A stretch of DNA of 29,904 bases from an uncultured Clostridium sp. (GCA_900556135.1 USNR01000020.1:1-29904); one strand, 5' to 3'. Positions 14,050 through 22,285 are shown, counted from the stretch's first letter. A program made the numbers and translations. Notes: generated by a model not told the origin, from the letters alone.

Positions 14050-16521
14050 TTATATATTCTTATGAAGATTTCCATTAGTATATTCATTTCCAGAAAGTTT
14101 TTTTCCAGACTTAACAACCTGTACAATATTATTTATTTCATCAATGTTTTCATCCAAAATATCGATTCTAACAGAATCAACATTAAAAGCAGTAGTATCA
14201 ATTGAAGTGATTTTACTATTATAAATTGAAGTTACAGTTTGAATATTATCTGGCATTATTCGGAACCTAAAGCCAAATCTATCTTTTAAATAATAAGTAT
14301 TTGAACTTTTACATCTCATTTTACATTCTGGATAACAATTATTTGTTTTCCCAAGCAAGCAGTAGGAAGAGTTCATTAATACCATAGCGCCATAAGCAAT
14401 AAGTTGAGTAGGAAGAGTTGAATTATTAATTAACTCTTGTAATAACTCAGAATTTGCTTCAACAGAAGGAGTAATGGTAGTTATTCCAAGCTTTTTAAGT
14501 TCGTCAATTGTATAATTATTAAAAATATTCATAGTATAATTTGCTATAAATTCAAAATTATTATTTGATATGTAATCTTTTAGTAACTGAATTCCAGCAA
14601 TATTAGATACAATAAAGCCCTGTATATTAAATTTTTCAACAATTTCATCGAGACTGTTAAGTAATAAGTTTTTGTAATTCGTTTTTATTATAGTTGGCAT
14701 ATAAATATACATTCTAAACTTAGAACTTAAATCAAGTAATATGTTGGAATATTTCTTATTTACAAAGTATTTCAAAGGAATATAAATATTATCAAATCCC
14801 TTTAAATTAGAATAACTATAGTCCTCATGCAGATTTTTCAAAAGAACACAGGTTTTTCTATCTGAAATATTAAAGTGATGGTCTGCATTTATGAGTGTTT
14901 TATTAGCATTCATAAATTTTTCAAAATTTATATTATCAGTAATCCTATTTGAAAGATAAGATTTCATAAACTCATCTATAAATAGAGAAATTGCATTTCG
15001 TCTAATGTCATTTAGAGAGCTAATATTTACATATAAATTATCATCCAATTCAATGTTAAGTTTATTCAAAGTATAAGGTGTGTTACCAAGTTTAGAAATT
15101 TGAGTAATAATTCTATCTTTGGTAATTGGGTTATTAATAGAACTCTCTGGAATTATATCTGAAACATATTCTACACAAATATTTTTGTAAAATGGGGGAG
15201 TTCCATAATCAAATATTTTCATAGTTATTTTTTGATTTTGACGAATGCTAATAGAAATATTTAAAGGAATCTTTTTTAAATTAGCATTTTCAAAATATGT
15301 AATTCTTGCATCATCATTTAAGGTTTTACTAGAAGTTTTATATACTTTAAGACCAACTTTTATATTGCCCTTCATTCTTCCTAGTGTAACAACAGATTTC
15401 AGTTTAGCAGATTTTACATTTGCATTTTTTAAAAGCAATTCAGAAACAGTATAATTGCCAGATTCTCCTTCTATTGCAATAGTATCTCCAATTGATATAG
15501 GTTCATTTAACTCGAGTGTAATATAGCCTTTATTAGGATTATATTTTGAAATGTTTCCTACATACAATCCCATATTATTAGGTTTTTGAGGAAATATTAA
15601 GTCCTTATTAGGTGTTGATTTTAAATGTCCAGTAGAGAATCCGCCTCTGTTAAATACTTGTAAAAGCTCGTGTTTATCTTTAGCTGAGATTGAATATTCA
15701 TTGTCACTACAAGCTAAATCAATGTATTTTCTATATATTCTAGTAACAGTTGCTACATATTCTGGCGTTTTCATCCTTCCCTCAATCTTAAAAGAATCAA
15801 TACCAGAGTGTATTAGTTCTGGTAAAAGTTCTAAAGAACACAAATCCCTTGTGCTTAATAAGTAACCTTTATCTATTACTGAAGTAGCTGAATTGTTAGA
15901 TTCTAATAATTCATATGGTAGTCTACAAGGTTGAGCACACTTACCTCGATTTCCAGAACGTCCGCCCACTAAGCTTGAAAATAGGCATTGACCAGAATAA
16001 GAAATACAAAGAGCACTATGTATAAAAACTTCTAGTTCTACATTACAATTAGCTCTAATATATTCAATTTCTGAAATTGAAAGTTCTCTTGATAGAACTA
16101 CTCTTTTGAAACCTATTTTTTCAAGCTCTAAAACTCCTTCTAGATTATGTACAGACATTTGAGTGCTAGCGTGAATTTCCATATTAGGAAAGCTTTCTAG
16201 TAGAGCACAGGCAAATCCTAAATCTTGTACAATAATAGCATCTATTCCGAATTTATATGCTGATTTTGCTAGTTCAAAAGCTTGCTCAAATTCGGAATTA
16301 TCTAGCAAAGTGTTTATAGTAAGATGTGTTTTCACATTTCTAATTTTACAATATTTTATAACCTTTTCTAATTCCGATATTGAAAAATTTTTAGCACTAG
16401 CTCTTGCACTAAAAAGGCTAGAACCTAAGTATATTGCATCTGCTCCATTTTGAACACCAGCTCTTACGCAATCAAAATCTCCAGCAGGAACTAAAAGTTC
16501 AGGTTTTTTTTGTATAAGCAT
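14050..16521 (-). CDS. U32-family peptidase-like protein with DUF3656-type extension
   Basis: This 823-aa protein begins with the U32 core, ELLVPAGDFDCVRAGVQNGA, and carries the family signature around EVFIHSALCISYSGQCLFS with GNRGKCAQPCR. Cys172, 179, 195 and 199 match the iron-sulfur-type cysteines of the RlhA/TrhP branch. Those proteins are not proteases: they support prephenate-dependent hydroxylation of 23S rRNA (RlhA) or tRNA U34 (TrhP). The long middle and C-terminal parts resemble the DUF3656-containing RlhA form. A second four-Cys cluster lies at 721, 729, 733 and 737. TrmR nearby favours the tRNA pathway, the length favours RlhA. The start has GAAAGGA at correct spacing. It stands alone on this strand, convergent with the RNHCP operon. 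Confidence 0.88.
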   Translation of the reverse strand: MLIQKKPELLVPAGDFDCVRAGVQNGADAIYLGSSLFSARASAKNFSISELEKVIKYCKIRNVKTHLTINTLLDNSEFEQAFELAKSAYKFGIDAIIVQDLGFACALLESFPNMEIHASTQMSVHNLEGVLELEKIGFKRVVLSRELSISEIEYIRANCNVELEVFIHSALCISYSGQCLFSSLVGGRSGNRGKCAQPCRLPYELLESNNSATSVIDKGYLLSTRDLCSLELLPELIHSGIDSFKIEGRMKTPEYVATVTRIYRKYIDLACSDNEYSISAKDKHELLQVFNRGGFSTGHLKSTPNKDLIFPQKPNNMGLYVGNISKYNPNKGYITLELNEPISIGDTIAIEGESGNYTVSELLLKNANVKSAKLKSVVTLGRMKGNIKVGLKVYKTSSKTLNDDARITYFENANLKKIPLNISISIRQNQKITMKIFDYGTPPFYKNICVEYVSDIIPESSINNPITKDRIITQISKLGNTPYTLNKLNIELDDNLYVNISSLNDIRRNAISLFIDEFMKSYLSNRITDNINFEKFMNANKTLINADHHFNISDRKTCVLLKNLHEDYSYSNLKGFDNIYIPLKYFVNKKYSNILLDLSSKFRMYIYMPTIIKTNYKNLLLNSLDEIVEKFNIQGFIVSNIAGIQLLKDYISNNNFEFIANYTMNIFNNYTIDELKKLGITTITPSVEANSELLQELINNSTLPTQLIAYGAMVLMNSSYCLLGKTNNCYPECKMRCKSSNTYYLKDRFGFRFRIMPDNIQTVTSIYNSKITSIDTTAFNVDSVRIDILDENIDEINNIVQVVKSGKKLSGNEYTNGNLHKNI

Positions 16522-16563
16522 GATTAATAGTCCTTTCTATAGTTGATATTTTTAACTACCTAT

Positions 16564-16572
16564 ATTGTAACA
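16564..16572 (-). promoter_or_regulatory. Extended -10 promoter of the U32 gene
   Basis: On the minus strand TGTTACAAT is an extended -10 (TGn plus TACAAT) with no good -35. Transcription would begin about 35 nt before the start codon. It overlaps the -35 of the divergent sigma-K-like promoter. Confidence 0.45.
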
Positions 16573-16597
16573 CACTTTTTGAAAAAAACATACTATA
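16570..16597 (+). promoter_or_regulatory. Sigma-K-like promoter
   Basis: AC at 16570-16571 (context AACA) is followed after 17 bp by CATACTATA (16589-16597). This fits the Bacillus sigma-K pattern mACm-N17-CATAnnnTA exactly. The start would lie near 16603, about 27 nt before the ATG. A sigma-A reading, TTGAAA (16579-16584) with ATATAA 17 bp on, is also possible. Confidence 0.5.
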
Positions 16598-16629
16598 CAA
16601 TATATAAGAAATAAAAAGGAGGTAAGAAA

Positions 16630-16818
16630 ATGCAAGACGATAATAGAGGTTGCGGATGCAACGAAGAACCAAGAAACTGCGGATGCGGTGGAGGACCACT
16701 GGGAGGATTATTTGGCGGATGCGGTTGTGGATGCGGAGATAATGGAATATTATTTTTCATAATAATTTTCTTATTATTATTCACAAACAATGGATGCTGT
16801 GGAGGATGCAGAAACTAA
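16630..16818 (+). CDS. Gly/Cys-rich small protein, probable spore coat component
   Basis: This 62-aa protein has Gly/Cys blocks (GCGCNEE, NCGCGGG, GGCGCGCG) and then a hydrophobic stretch (about residues 39-52, GILFFIIIFLLLF) and a closing GCCGGC. Twelve cysteines in so small a protein suggest cross-linking. It resembles the clostridial 'chorion class high-cysteine' small proteins and YjcZ-like sporulation peptides in composition, although low complexity makes homology weak. The sigma-K-like promoter, which would act late in the mother cell, fits a coat or crust role. AAGGAGG at 16617-16623 sets the start. Its own hairpin terminator follows, so it is monocistronic. Confidence 0.75.
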   Translation: MQDDNRGCGCNEEPRNCGCGGGPLGGLFGGCGCGCGDNGILFFIIIFLLLFTNNGCCGGCRN

Positions 16819-16833
16819 ATAACAATACATCAG

Positions 16834-16859
16834 GAGGGCTAAATGCCCTCTATATTATT
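16834..16859 (+). terminator. Terminator of the Gly/Cys-rich gene
   Basis: GAGGGC (16834-16839) pairs with GCCCTC (16845-16850), loop TAAAT, followed by TATATTATT. The stem is strong but the T tract is interrupted. Confidence 0.7.
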
Positions 16860-16872
16860 AATAGATTTTGAG

Positions 16873-16988
16873 CAGAAAATTCATTTCATAAATTTTCGCA
16901 CGAGAACAAATTTACTGAAATTTTTAATTTTATAGAGAAATGTAAATAATAGAGTAAAGACTGAAAATTGAAAATTTTCAGATTTGTT
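16873..16988 (+). repeat. 116-bp intergenic repeat, copy 1
   Basis: This segment recurs at 29015-29130 in the same orientation with the same length and five mismatches by eye (about 96% identity). It has two hairpins: a left one around 16875-16897 (one mismatch here) and a perfect right one, CTGAAAATT (16961-16969), loop GAA, AATTTTCAG (16973-16981). The stretch 16905-16988 is also an imperfect inverted repeat, so the right arm can pair with itself or with the left arm. Nothing in it looks coding. Confidence 0.85.
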
Positions 16989-17002
16989 TTATAGAAAAAA
17001 TA

Positions 17003-17031
17003 TTGAAAAAAATTAGAATTTATGTTAACAT
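17003..17031 (+). promoter_or_regulatory. Promoter candidate of the divergent S1-like gene
   Basis: TTGAAA (17003-17008) and TAACAT (17026-17031) have a 17-bp spacer. The leader would hold an 8-bp hairpin, TTCAGGAA (17068-17075) with TTCCTGAA (17080-17087), about 20 nt before the ribosome binding site. Confidence 0.45.
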
Positions 17032-17122
17032 ATAAGAAGGTGGCAAATGCTATAGTAAACAAAATTATTCAGGAAGTGTTTCCTGAAAGCTAATGATAAA
17101 AATTTTAAAGGAGATGTTTGAC

Positions 17123-17935
17123 ATGGTGGAAAAAGCTGCACCCAAGGTACTTATCATACCCAAGGAAGCTAAACGGAAATATGATTCGGAGAAGCATTGC
17201 GTATTTTTTATGCTTCAAACAGGCAAATACTTAGATCTTTTATCTAGGGAGTATATTTCAGTAACAGGTGGTACATATAGAATGCCAATATCTGAGATAA
17301 CTCCGTACAGAGAAAAGCAAGTAGAAGAAACTGTAATGAATCGGAATATTGTTGCTAGTTTTATTACAGCAAACAATGGAGAAATGATTCTTTCAAGGAA
17401 ATCGGCCATTATTGGCCAATATGGCTTTTATAAACAAGGAGATGTTGTTAACGGCTATGTATCCGGTAGTATTAGTACTGGAATTTTCATTGACTTTGGT
17501 CAAGGGGTTAGAGGATTTTGTCCATATGAAGAAATAAGTAATCTTAATTTTTTAAGACCTAACAAGTTAATTCAGACTGGTAACAATGTTAATGCGAAAA
17601 TAACGATGATAGATAAGAGCTATCCATATCATATTCATCTAAGCATCAAGAAAGCAGCCAGAAAAAGAGAGGTTGAAATGGAGGAGGAAGGTAACGAACT
17701 TATTAGTGTAGTTGTTGGGAATCCGTTGCCTGATAGAAGTGGCGCTTTTTGCGAGATTACACCTACTCAAATAGGAATTATGGATTCGGCACCTAGGTTT
17801 ACTCCGAGTGTAAAGCTAGCAGGTAGAGAAGCATGGGCCATAGTAAAGTGTGTAAAACACAGCTTTGATAGTTATGGCAATGTAGTTGATAAATTCAAGT
17901 TGGAATTTGTATGCTGGCGAGATGAAATATTCTAA
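17123..17935 (+). CDS. S1-like OB-fold RNA-binding protein
   Basis: The product is about 270 aa. A clear S1 domain occupies roughly residues 104-180: YKQGDVVNGYVSGSISTGI, then IDFGQGVRGFCPYEEI, ending in the HIHLSIKKA strand. The preceding 100 residues and the final 75 (ending KFKLEFVCW) look like further degenerate OB folds. No catalytic motif is visible. An RNA-binding or translation-related role is inferred from the fold. ATG 17123 has AAAGGAG (17107-17113) at 9-nt spacing; ATG 17093 and 17114 lack a usable site. Codon choice (CGG, GGC, CCC, AAG) is richer in G/C than the neighbours, as in the small gene at 28675. It lies just after repeat copy 1. Confidence 0.75.
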   Translation: MVEKAAPKVLIIPKEAKRKYDSEKHCVFFMLQTGKYLDLLSREYISVTGGTYRMPISEITPYREKQVEETVMNRNIVASFITANNGEMILSRKSAIIGQYGFYKQGDVVNGYVSGSISTGIFIDFGQGVRGFCPYEEISNLNFLRPNKLIQTGNNVNAKITMIDKSYPYHIHLSIKKAARKREVEMEEEGNELISVVVGNPLPDRSGAFCEITPTQIGIMDSAPRFTPSVKLAGREAWAIVKCVKHSFDSYGNVVDKFKLEFVCWRDEIF

Positions 17936-17959
17936 AGTGTCAAATAAACTAAAAGCAGG

Positions 17960-17989
17960 AGAGGTTGAGTAATATTTTGCTCAACCTCT
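17960..17989. terminator. Hairpin between the S1-like gene and tRNA-Thr
   Basis: AGAGGTTGAG (17960-17969) pairs perfectly with CTCAACCTCT (17980-17989). On the plus strand no T tract follows. On the minus strand it is followed by CCTGCTTTTAGTTT, so it fits better as the tRNA terminator while possibly stopping both convergent transcripts. Confidence 0.65.
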
Positions 17990-18001
17990 TCAGACTGTGT
18001 T

Positions 18002-18077
18002 TGGAGCTACTGGGCAGAATCGAACTGCCGACCTACAGGTTACGAATCTGTTGCTCTACCAACTGAGCTACAGTAGC
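18002..18077 (-). tRNA. trnT: tRNA-Thr (anticodon CGT)
   Basis: The minus strand folds as a full cloverleaf. The acceptor GCTACTG pairs with CAGTAGC. The D arm is GCTC-AGTTGGTA-GAGC. The anticodon loop TTCGTAA has the anticodon CGT at 18044-18042. The T arm is GGCAG-TTCGATT-CTGCC. Discriminator T is followed by an encoded CCA. The 31-39 pair closing the anticodon loop is an A-C mismatch (18047 and 18039), while the other 20 stem pairs are intact. It reads the ACG codon and stands alone between a plus-strand S1-like gene and ftsY. Confidence 0.96.
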
Positions 18078-18091
18078 ATTTTACTTTTGTA

Positions 18092-18100
18092 ATTCTAACA
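18092..18100 (-). promoter_or_regulatory. Extended -10 promoter of tRNA-Thr
   Basis: On the minus strand TGTTAGAAT forms an extended -10 about 15 nt before the mature tRNA 5' end. No good -35 is seen. The same TGTTAnAAT form occurs before the U32 gene. Confidence 0.42.
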
Positions 18101-18181
18101 CATTTTTTTATAAAATGCTAGTATTATTTTTAAATTACCAAAATAAATATTTAGGGTTTAAAATACCTAGAGAAATAATAA

Positions 18182-18210
18182 TTTACTTTTATGGAATTTT
18201 ATGGTATACT
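18182..18210 (+). promoter_or_regulatory. Sigma-A-like promoter of ftsY
   Basis: TTTACT (18182-18187) and TATACT (18205-18210) have a 17-bp spacer. The predicted leader is about 32 nt. Confidence 0.65.
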
Positions 18211-18248
18211 AGTATTAGTTTGAGTTTAAAATTGAAAGGAAAACCAGT

Positions 18249-19154
18249 ATGGGATTTTTTGATAAATTAAAAAATGGATTGAGCAAAACAAAAAGCTCAT
18301 TTGACGAAAAGATGAATAATGTTTTTAGTAACTTTAGAAAGGTTGATGAAGAACTATTAGAGGAGCTAGAGGAAGCTTTAATTATGTCTGATGTGGGAGT
18401 ACAAACTTCTACAATGATTATAAACAATTTAAGAAATAGAGTAAAGAAAGAAAATTTAAAAGATGCAGAAGAAGTAAAAGCAGCATTAAGAGATGAAGTA
18501 AAAGCAATATTTGATAGTACAGATAAAGAATTAAATTTAAATACTAAACCTTCTGTAATTTTAGTTGTTGGAGTAAATGGTGTTGGAAAAACTACTTCAA
18601 TAGGAAAGATTGCTAATAGACTAAGAAAAGATGGAAAGAAAGTTGTAGTGGCTGCAGCAGATACTTTTAGAGCCGCTGCAGTTGAACAATTAGAGATTTG
18701 GGCTAAAAGAGCTAATTGCGAAATAGTCAAAAGAGAAGAAGGTGTGGATCCTGCGGCAGTTGTATATGATGCAATAAAAATAACAAAACAGAACAATGCT
18801 GATGTTTTAATTTGTGATACTGCAGGAAGATTGCATAATAAAAAATATTTAATGGATGAATTGGTAAAGATAAAGAAAGTAATAGATAAAGAATTACCTG
18901 ATGCATCAGAAGAAGTTTTAATGGTATTAGATGCAACAACAGGGCAAAACGCAATTTCACAAGTACAAGCATTTAAAAAAACAGTAGATATTACAGGGCT
19001 TATTTTAACAAAGTTAGATGGTACTGCTAAAGGTGGAGCTGTTATAGGAATTGTAAATGAAAACAAAGTACCTGTTAAATTTATCGGTGTCGGAGAGCAA
19101 ATAGACGATATGGAGATTTTTAACAGTGACGATTTTGTAAAAGCATTAATTTAA
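18249..19154 (+). CDS. ftsY: Signal recognition particle receptor FtsY
   Basis: FtsY docks SRP-ribosome complexes at the membrane through paired GTP hydrolysis with Ffh. The 301-aa protein has the N domain (about 1-95) and the G domain: GVNGVGKTT (108-116), the DTFRAAAVEQL insertion region, DTAGR (190-194) and TKLDG (254-258), ending with GVGEQIDDMEIF. The acidic A domain is almost absent, as in many Firmicutes, and MGFFDKLKNGL forms the N-terminal amphipathic membrane helix. The start is set by AAAGGA at 18235-18240. A UPF0182 gene follows after 36 bp without a terminator, so the two are probably co-transcribed. Confidence 0.98.
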   Translation: MGFFDKLKNGLSKTKSSFDEKMNNVFSNFRKVDEELLEELEEALIMSDVGVQTSTMIINNLRNRVKKENLKDAEEVKAALRDEVKAIFDSTDKELNLNTKPSVILVVGVNGVGKTTSIGKIANRLRKDGKKVVVAAADTFRAAAVEQLEIWAKRANCEIVKREEGVDPAAVVYDAIKITKQNNADVLICDTAGRLHNKKYLMDELVKIKKVIDKELPDASEEVLMVLDATTGQNAISQVQAFKKTVDITGLILTKLDGTAKGGAVIGIVNENKVPVKFIGVGEQIDDMEIFNSDDFVKALI

Positions 19155-19190
19155 AAAAAAGGTTATATTAAAAGTTGGAGGTTGAAATTA

Positions 19191-22100
19191 GTGGCAGAAA
19201 AAGAAATAAAAGAAAATATGAAAGATAAAAAGCTACAAGAAGATAAAAAAGAAAATCCAAAAACAAAAATAGAAAAAAATGCAAGTGAAAAGCAAGAAAA
19301 AGATACTGTCAAAAATAAAGAGAATAAAAATGAAGTTAAAACAGACAATAAAATAAAAGATAACCAAAATAAAGAGAACACAGATATTAAGCAAGAAGAA
19401 ACGAAAATAAAGAAAAGTAAGTTTAGAAGAAATATAGTTTTGGTTGTATTGGCACTTGCTTTATTAGTAGTGTACATTATTGAAAGAGGAGAATATTTAG
19501 AGATAAAAGAAATTGGAGAAAATTATACTTCAATATTCTGGCAAAATCTAAAATATATTTGTGTAACTGGTGCAATTAATTTTTTAGTTGCTTTTGGACT
19601 TGTATATAAAACCACAACAAGAATAAAAAAAGGATTAAAAACATTTTTTGATGATGAGAAAAAGGTTATGCCAAAATTACCACAAAAATCTATTGCTTTT
19701 ATAGTGGCTACATTAGTAACAATATTTTCATCAAATTATATTTTACAAAAAGCACTTATGTGTTTTAATAGCACTCAATTCGTTGTACCAGATCCTGTAT
19801 TTGGGTACGACGTCGGATATTTTGTATTTATATGGCCATTTATAGAATTAATAGTAATGTATGCACTAGTAGCTGTGGTAGCAATGACGGTTTATGCGGC
19901 ACTTTACTATGTTTTAGTATTTAACATCTTCTTTGACGGAATAAGTAGAGAGTCTGTAAAGAAAAGTTTAATATTAAATCAAGCTCTAAATAATTTAAAA
20001 GCATTAATATTGATATTTGCAATGCTAGTATTAGTAGAAACTCAAAATATAGGAATTCAAAAATTTATAACATTAAATACTGATGATATAGAAAACTATG
20101 CATTGTTTGGAGCTGGAACGACAGAAATTAATATACGTTTATGGGCATATATATTACTTGCCATAGTTATTGTATTTTCAGCTTTTAGAGCGATTGGCCA
20201 GTTTAAAAAAGGAAATACTAGAAAAGTAGTAAGAAGTATTTTAATAGTACCAGGTTATTTGGTTATAGTTGTTGGTGTGATGTTAGGCTATAATTTGATA
20301 TTTGTAAATTCAAATGAACTAGATAAAGAAAAACAATATATTGCAGATAACATCAAATATACAAAAATGGCTTATGGTGTTGATATAGAAGAAACAAGTA
20401 TTGAAGATGGAGGAACAATAACTTCTGATGCAATTTTAGCAAATTCAGATACTATAAATAATATCCCAACAACAAATGAGGATTTAGTTTTAAAAGACTT
20501 AAATGGCTCACTTACAAGCAAGGGATATTATGCGTATAGAAATACAAAAATTGCGCTATACCAAATAGATGGAAAGAATCAGCTTGTGTTTACTACTCCA
20601 AGAGAAATATCTAATGGAAGCGGAACATATAATAATAAAACATATGAATATACTCATGGATTTGGATTAATTTTAACATCAGCTACAAGCACAACAAGCA
20701 CAGGTAACTTAAATCATATTCAAAAATCATTTGAGCAATCTGATGAAAAAGTTGAGATAAAAGAACCAAGAATATATTTCGGATTAGAAACAAATAATAC
20801 AGTAGTAACTAATAGCAATAGTAAAAAAGAATTTGATTATCCTATATTAGATGCGGCAGATAATACAGAAACAGTATATAGCGGAACAGCAGGATTAGAA
20901 GCAAACTTTTTAGATAGATTAGTTCTTGCAATAAAAGAAAGAGACGCTAAATTAGTATTTTCTGGAAATGTAAAGAGTGATAGTAAAATACTTACAAACA
21001 GAAATATAATTCAAAGAGCAAAAACAATAATGCCATACTTAACATATGACGAAGAACCATATATGGTGGCAACTAATGATGGAGAGTTGGTATGGGTACT
21101 AGATGCGTATACAACAAGCAATAATTATCCATATTCACAAAGAACAATGCTTCAAGATAATGGTATAACAAAAGACGAGATAAACTACATTAGAAATTCT
21201 GTAAAAGTAATAATAAACGCATATAATGGTGATGTAACATTTTATATAACAGATAAAACTGATCCAATTGCAATGGTATATAAAAATATATATCCAGATT
21301 TATTCTCAGAAGAAGAAATACCAGAGGATATAAGCAATCACTTTGTATATCCTAAATATTTATACAAAATACAAGCTGGAATATTAGAGAGATATCATAA
21401 TGTTCAACCAGATGTATTATATAGAAATGATGATGTATGGGATGTGGCAACTCACAATACAAGTAAAGTTGCAACTAAAAAAGGAACAGCAATAGAACCA
21501 TATTATACAATGGTTAAAACAGTAGATAGTGAATCAAGATTAGGACTAGTATTACCTTATACACCATATGATAAGCAAAACATAACTGCATATTTGGTTG
21601 GATCTTGTGATGAAAATGGAAATAATGTATTAAAGCTATACAATTATACTACAGATAGTAATATATTAGGACCAATGCAATTAGATACACAAATAGAACA
21701 AGACGAAACAATTTCATCAGAAATAAATTCATTAAATGTTTCAGGAACAAAAATAATAAAAGATATGATAATTGTCCCAATAGATAATTGCTTGTTATAT
21801 GTAGAACCAATATATCAACAATATGTAAATGAAACAAATTCATTACCAACACTTAAAAAAGTTGTAGTTGCATCTGGTAGCAAAGTAGCTATTGGTAATA
21901 ACTTCACAGAAGCTTTGAATAATTTGGTTTCTAAATATGCTGTAGAAATAGAAGTAGAAAATACTGACAGTATAGAAGAATTAGTTCAAGCAATAATAAA
22001 AGCAAACACAAATTTAAAAGAATCAACACAGATTAATGATTGGGAAATGATAGGAAAAGATACTAAAAAATTACAAGAATTAATAAACAAATTACAAGAG

Positions 22101-22196
22101 GTAAAAGAAGAGGAAGACAAAAAGAATAAGGACAAAAATAATGTTACAAATAATGTGTTAGTTAATGAAGTAGTAGGAAACTATGTAACAGATTAG
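19191..22196 (+). CDS. UPF0182 family large membrane protein
   Basis: This protein of about 1001 aa opens with a highly charged Lys/Glu-rich tail (about 1-78) that should be cytoplasmic. About seven membrane segments follow (roughly 82-100, 120-140, 164-185, 205-250, 265-285, 315-335 and 350-372). A large soluble C-terminal domain, probably outside the cell, then has the UPF0182 (COG1615) hallmarks, including the GYDVGYFVFIWPF segment and PRIYFGLET. The family is widespread in Gram-positive bacteria and its role is unknown. The C-terminus is Lys/Asn-rich. I chose GTG 19191, nine bases after GGAGG (19177-19181); TTG 19182 touches that site and is unlikely. It is probably co-transcribed with ftsY. 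Confidence 0.88.
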   Translation: MAEKEIKENMKDKKLQEDKKENPKTKIEKNASEKQEKDTVKNKENKNEVKTDNKIKDNQNKENTDIKQEETKIKKSKFRRNIVLVVLALALLVVYIIERGEYLEIKEIGENYTSIFWQNLKYICVTGAINFLVAFGLVYKTTTRIKKGLKTFFDDEKKVMPKLPQKSIAFIVATLVTIFSSNYILQKALMCFNSTQFVVPDPVFGYDVGYFVFIWPFIELIVMYALVAVVAMTVYAALYYVLVFNIFFDGISRESVKKSLILNQALNNLKALILIFAMLVLVETQNIGIQKFITLNTDDIENYALFGAGTTEINIRLWAYILLAIVIVFSAFRAIGQFKKGNTRKVVRSILIVPGYLVIVVGVMLGYNLIFVNSNELDKEKQYIADNIKYTKMAYGVDIEETSIEDGGTITSDAILANSDTINNIPTTNEDLVLKDLNGSLTSKGYYAYRNTKIALYQIDGKNQLVFTTPREISNGSGTYNNKTYEYTHGFGLILTSATSTTSTGNLNHIQKSFEQSDEKVEIKEPRIYFGLETNNTVVTNSNSKKEFDYPILDAADNTETVYSGTAGLEANFLDRLVLAIKERDAKLVFSGNVKSDSKILTNRNIIQRAKTIMPYLTYDEEPYMVATNDGELVWVLDAYTTSNNYPYSQRTMLQDNGITKDEINYIRNSVKVIINAYNGDVTFYITDKTDPIAMVYKNIYPDLFSEEEIPEDISNHFVYPKYLYKIQAGILERYHNVQPDVLYRNDDVWDVATHNTSKVATKKGTAIEPYYTMVKTVDSESRLGLVLPYTPYDKQNITAYLVGSCDENGNNVLKLYNYTTDSNILGPMQLDTQIEQDETISSEINSLNVSGTKIIKDMIIVPIDNCLLYVEPIYQQYVNETNSLPTLKKVVVASGSKVAIGNNFTEALNNLVSKYAVEIEVENTDSIEELVQAIIKANTNLKESTQINDWEMIGKDTKKLQELINKLQEVKEEEDKKNKDKNNVTNNVLVNEVVGNYVTD

Positions 22197-22199
22197 TTT

Positions 22200-22228
22200 T
22201 TGAAATATCAAGAAATGTTCATTATAAA
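22200..22228 (+). promoter_or_regulatory. Sigma-A-like promoter for the DUF5665 gene
   Basis: TTGAAA (22200-22205) and TATAAA (22223-22228) are 17 bp apart, starting just after the UPF0182 stop codon. The leader would be about 85 nt and would include the hairpin at 22286-22311. Confidence 0.6.
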
Positions 22229-22285
22229 AAATAATAGAATTAGAAATAAAACTATGTAGATAAATGAATATTAAAACAAAAATAA

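Noticed and set aside
18215..19066. 283-codon open frame on the minus strand
   Set aside because: It is antisense to ftsY and is a low-complexity Ser/Thr/Phe-rich translation, an effect of ftsY codon use.
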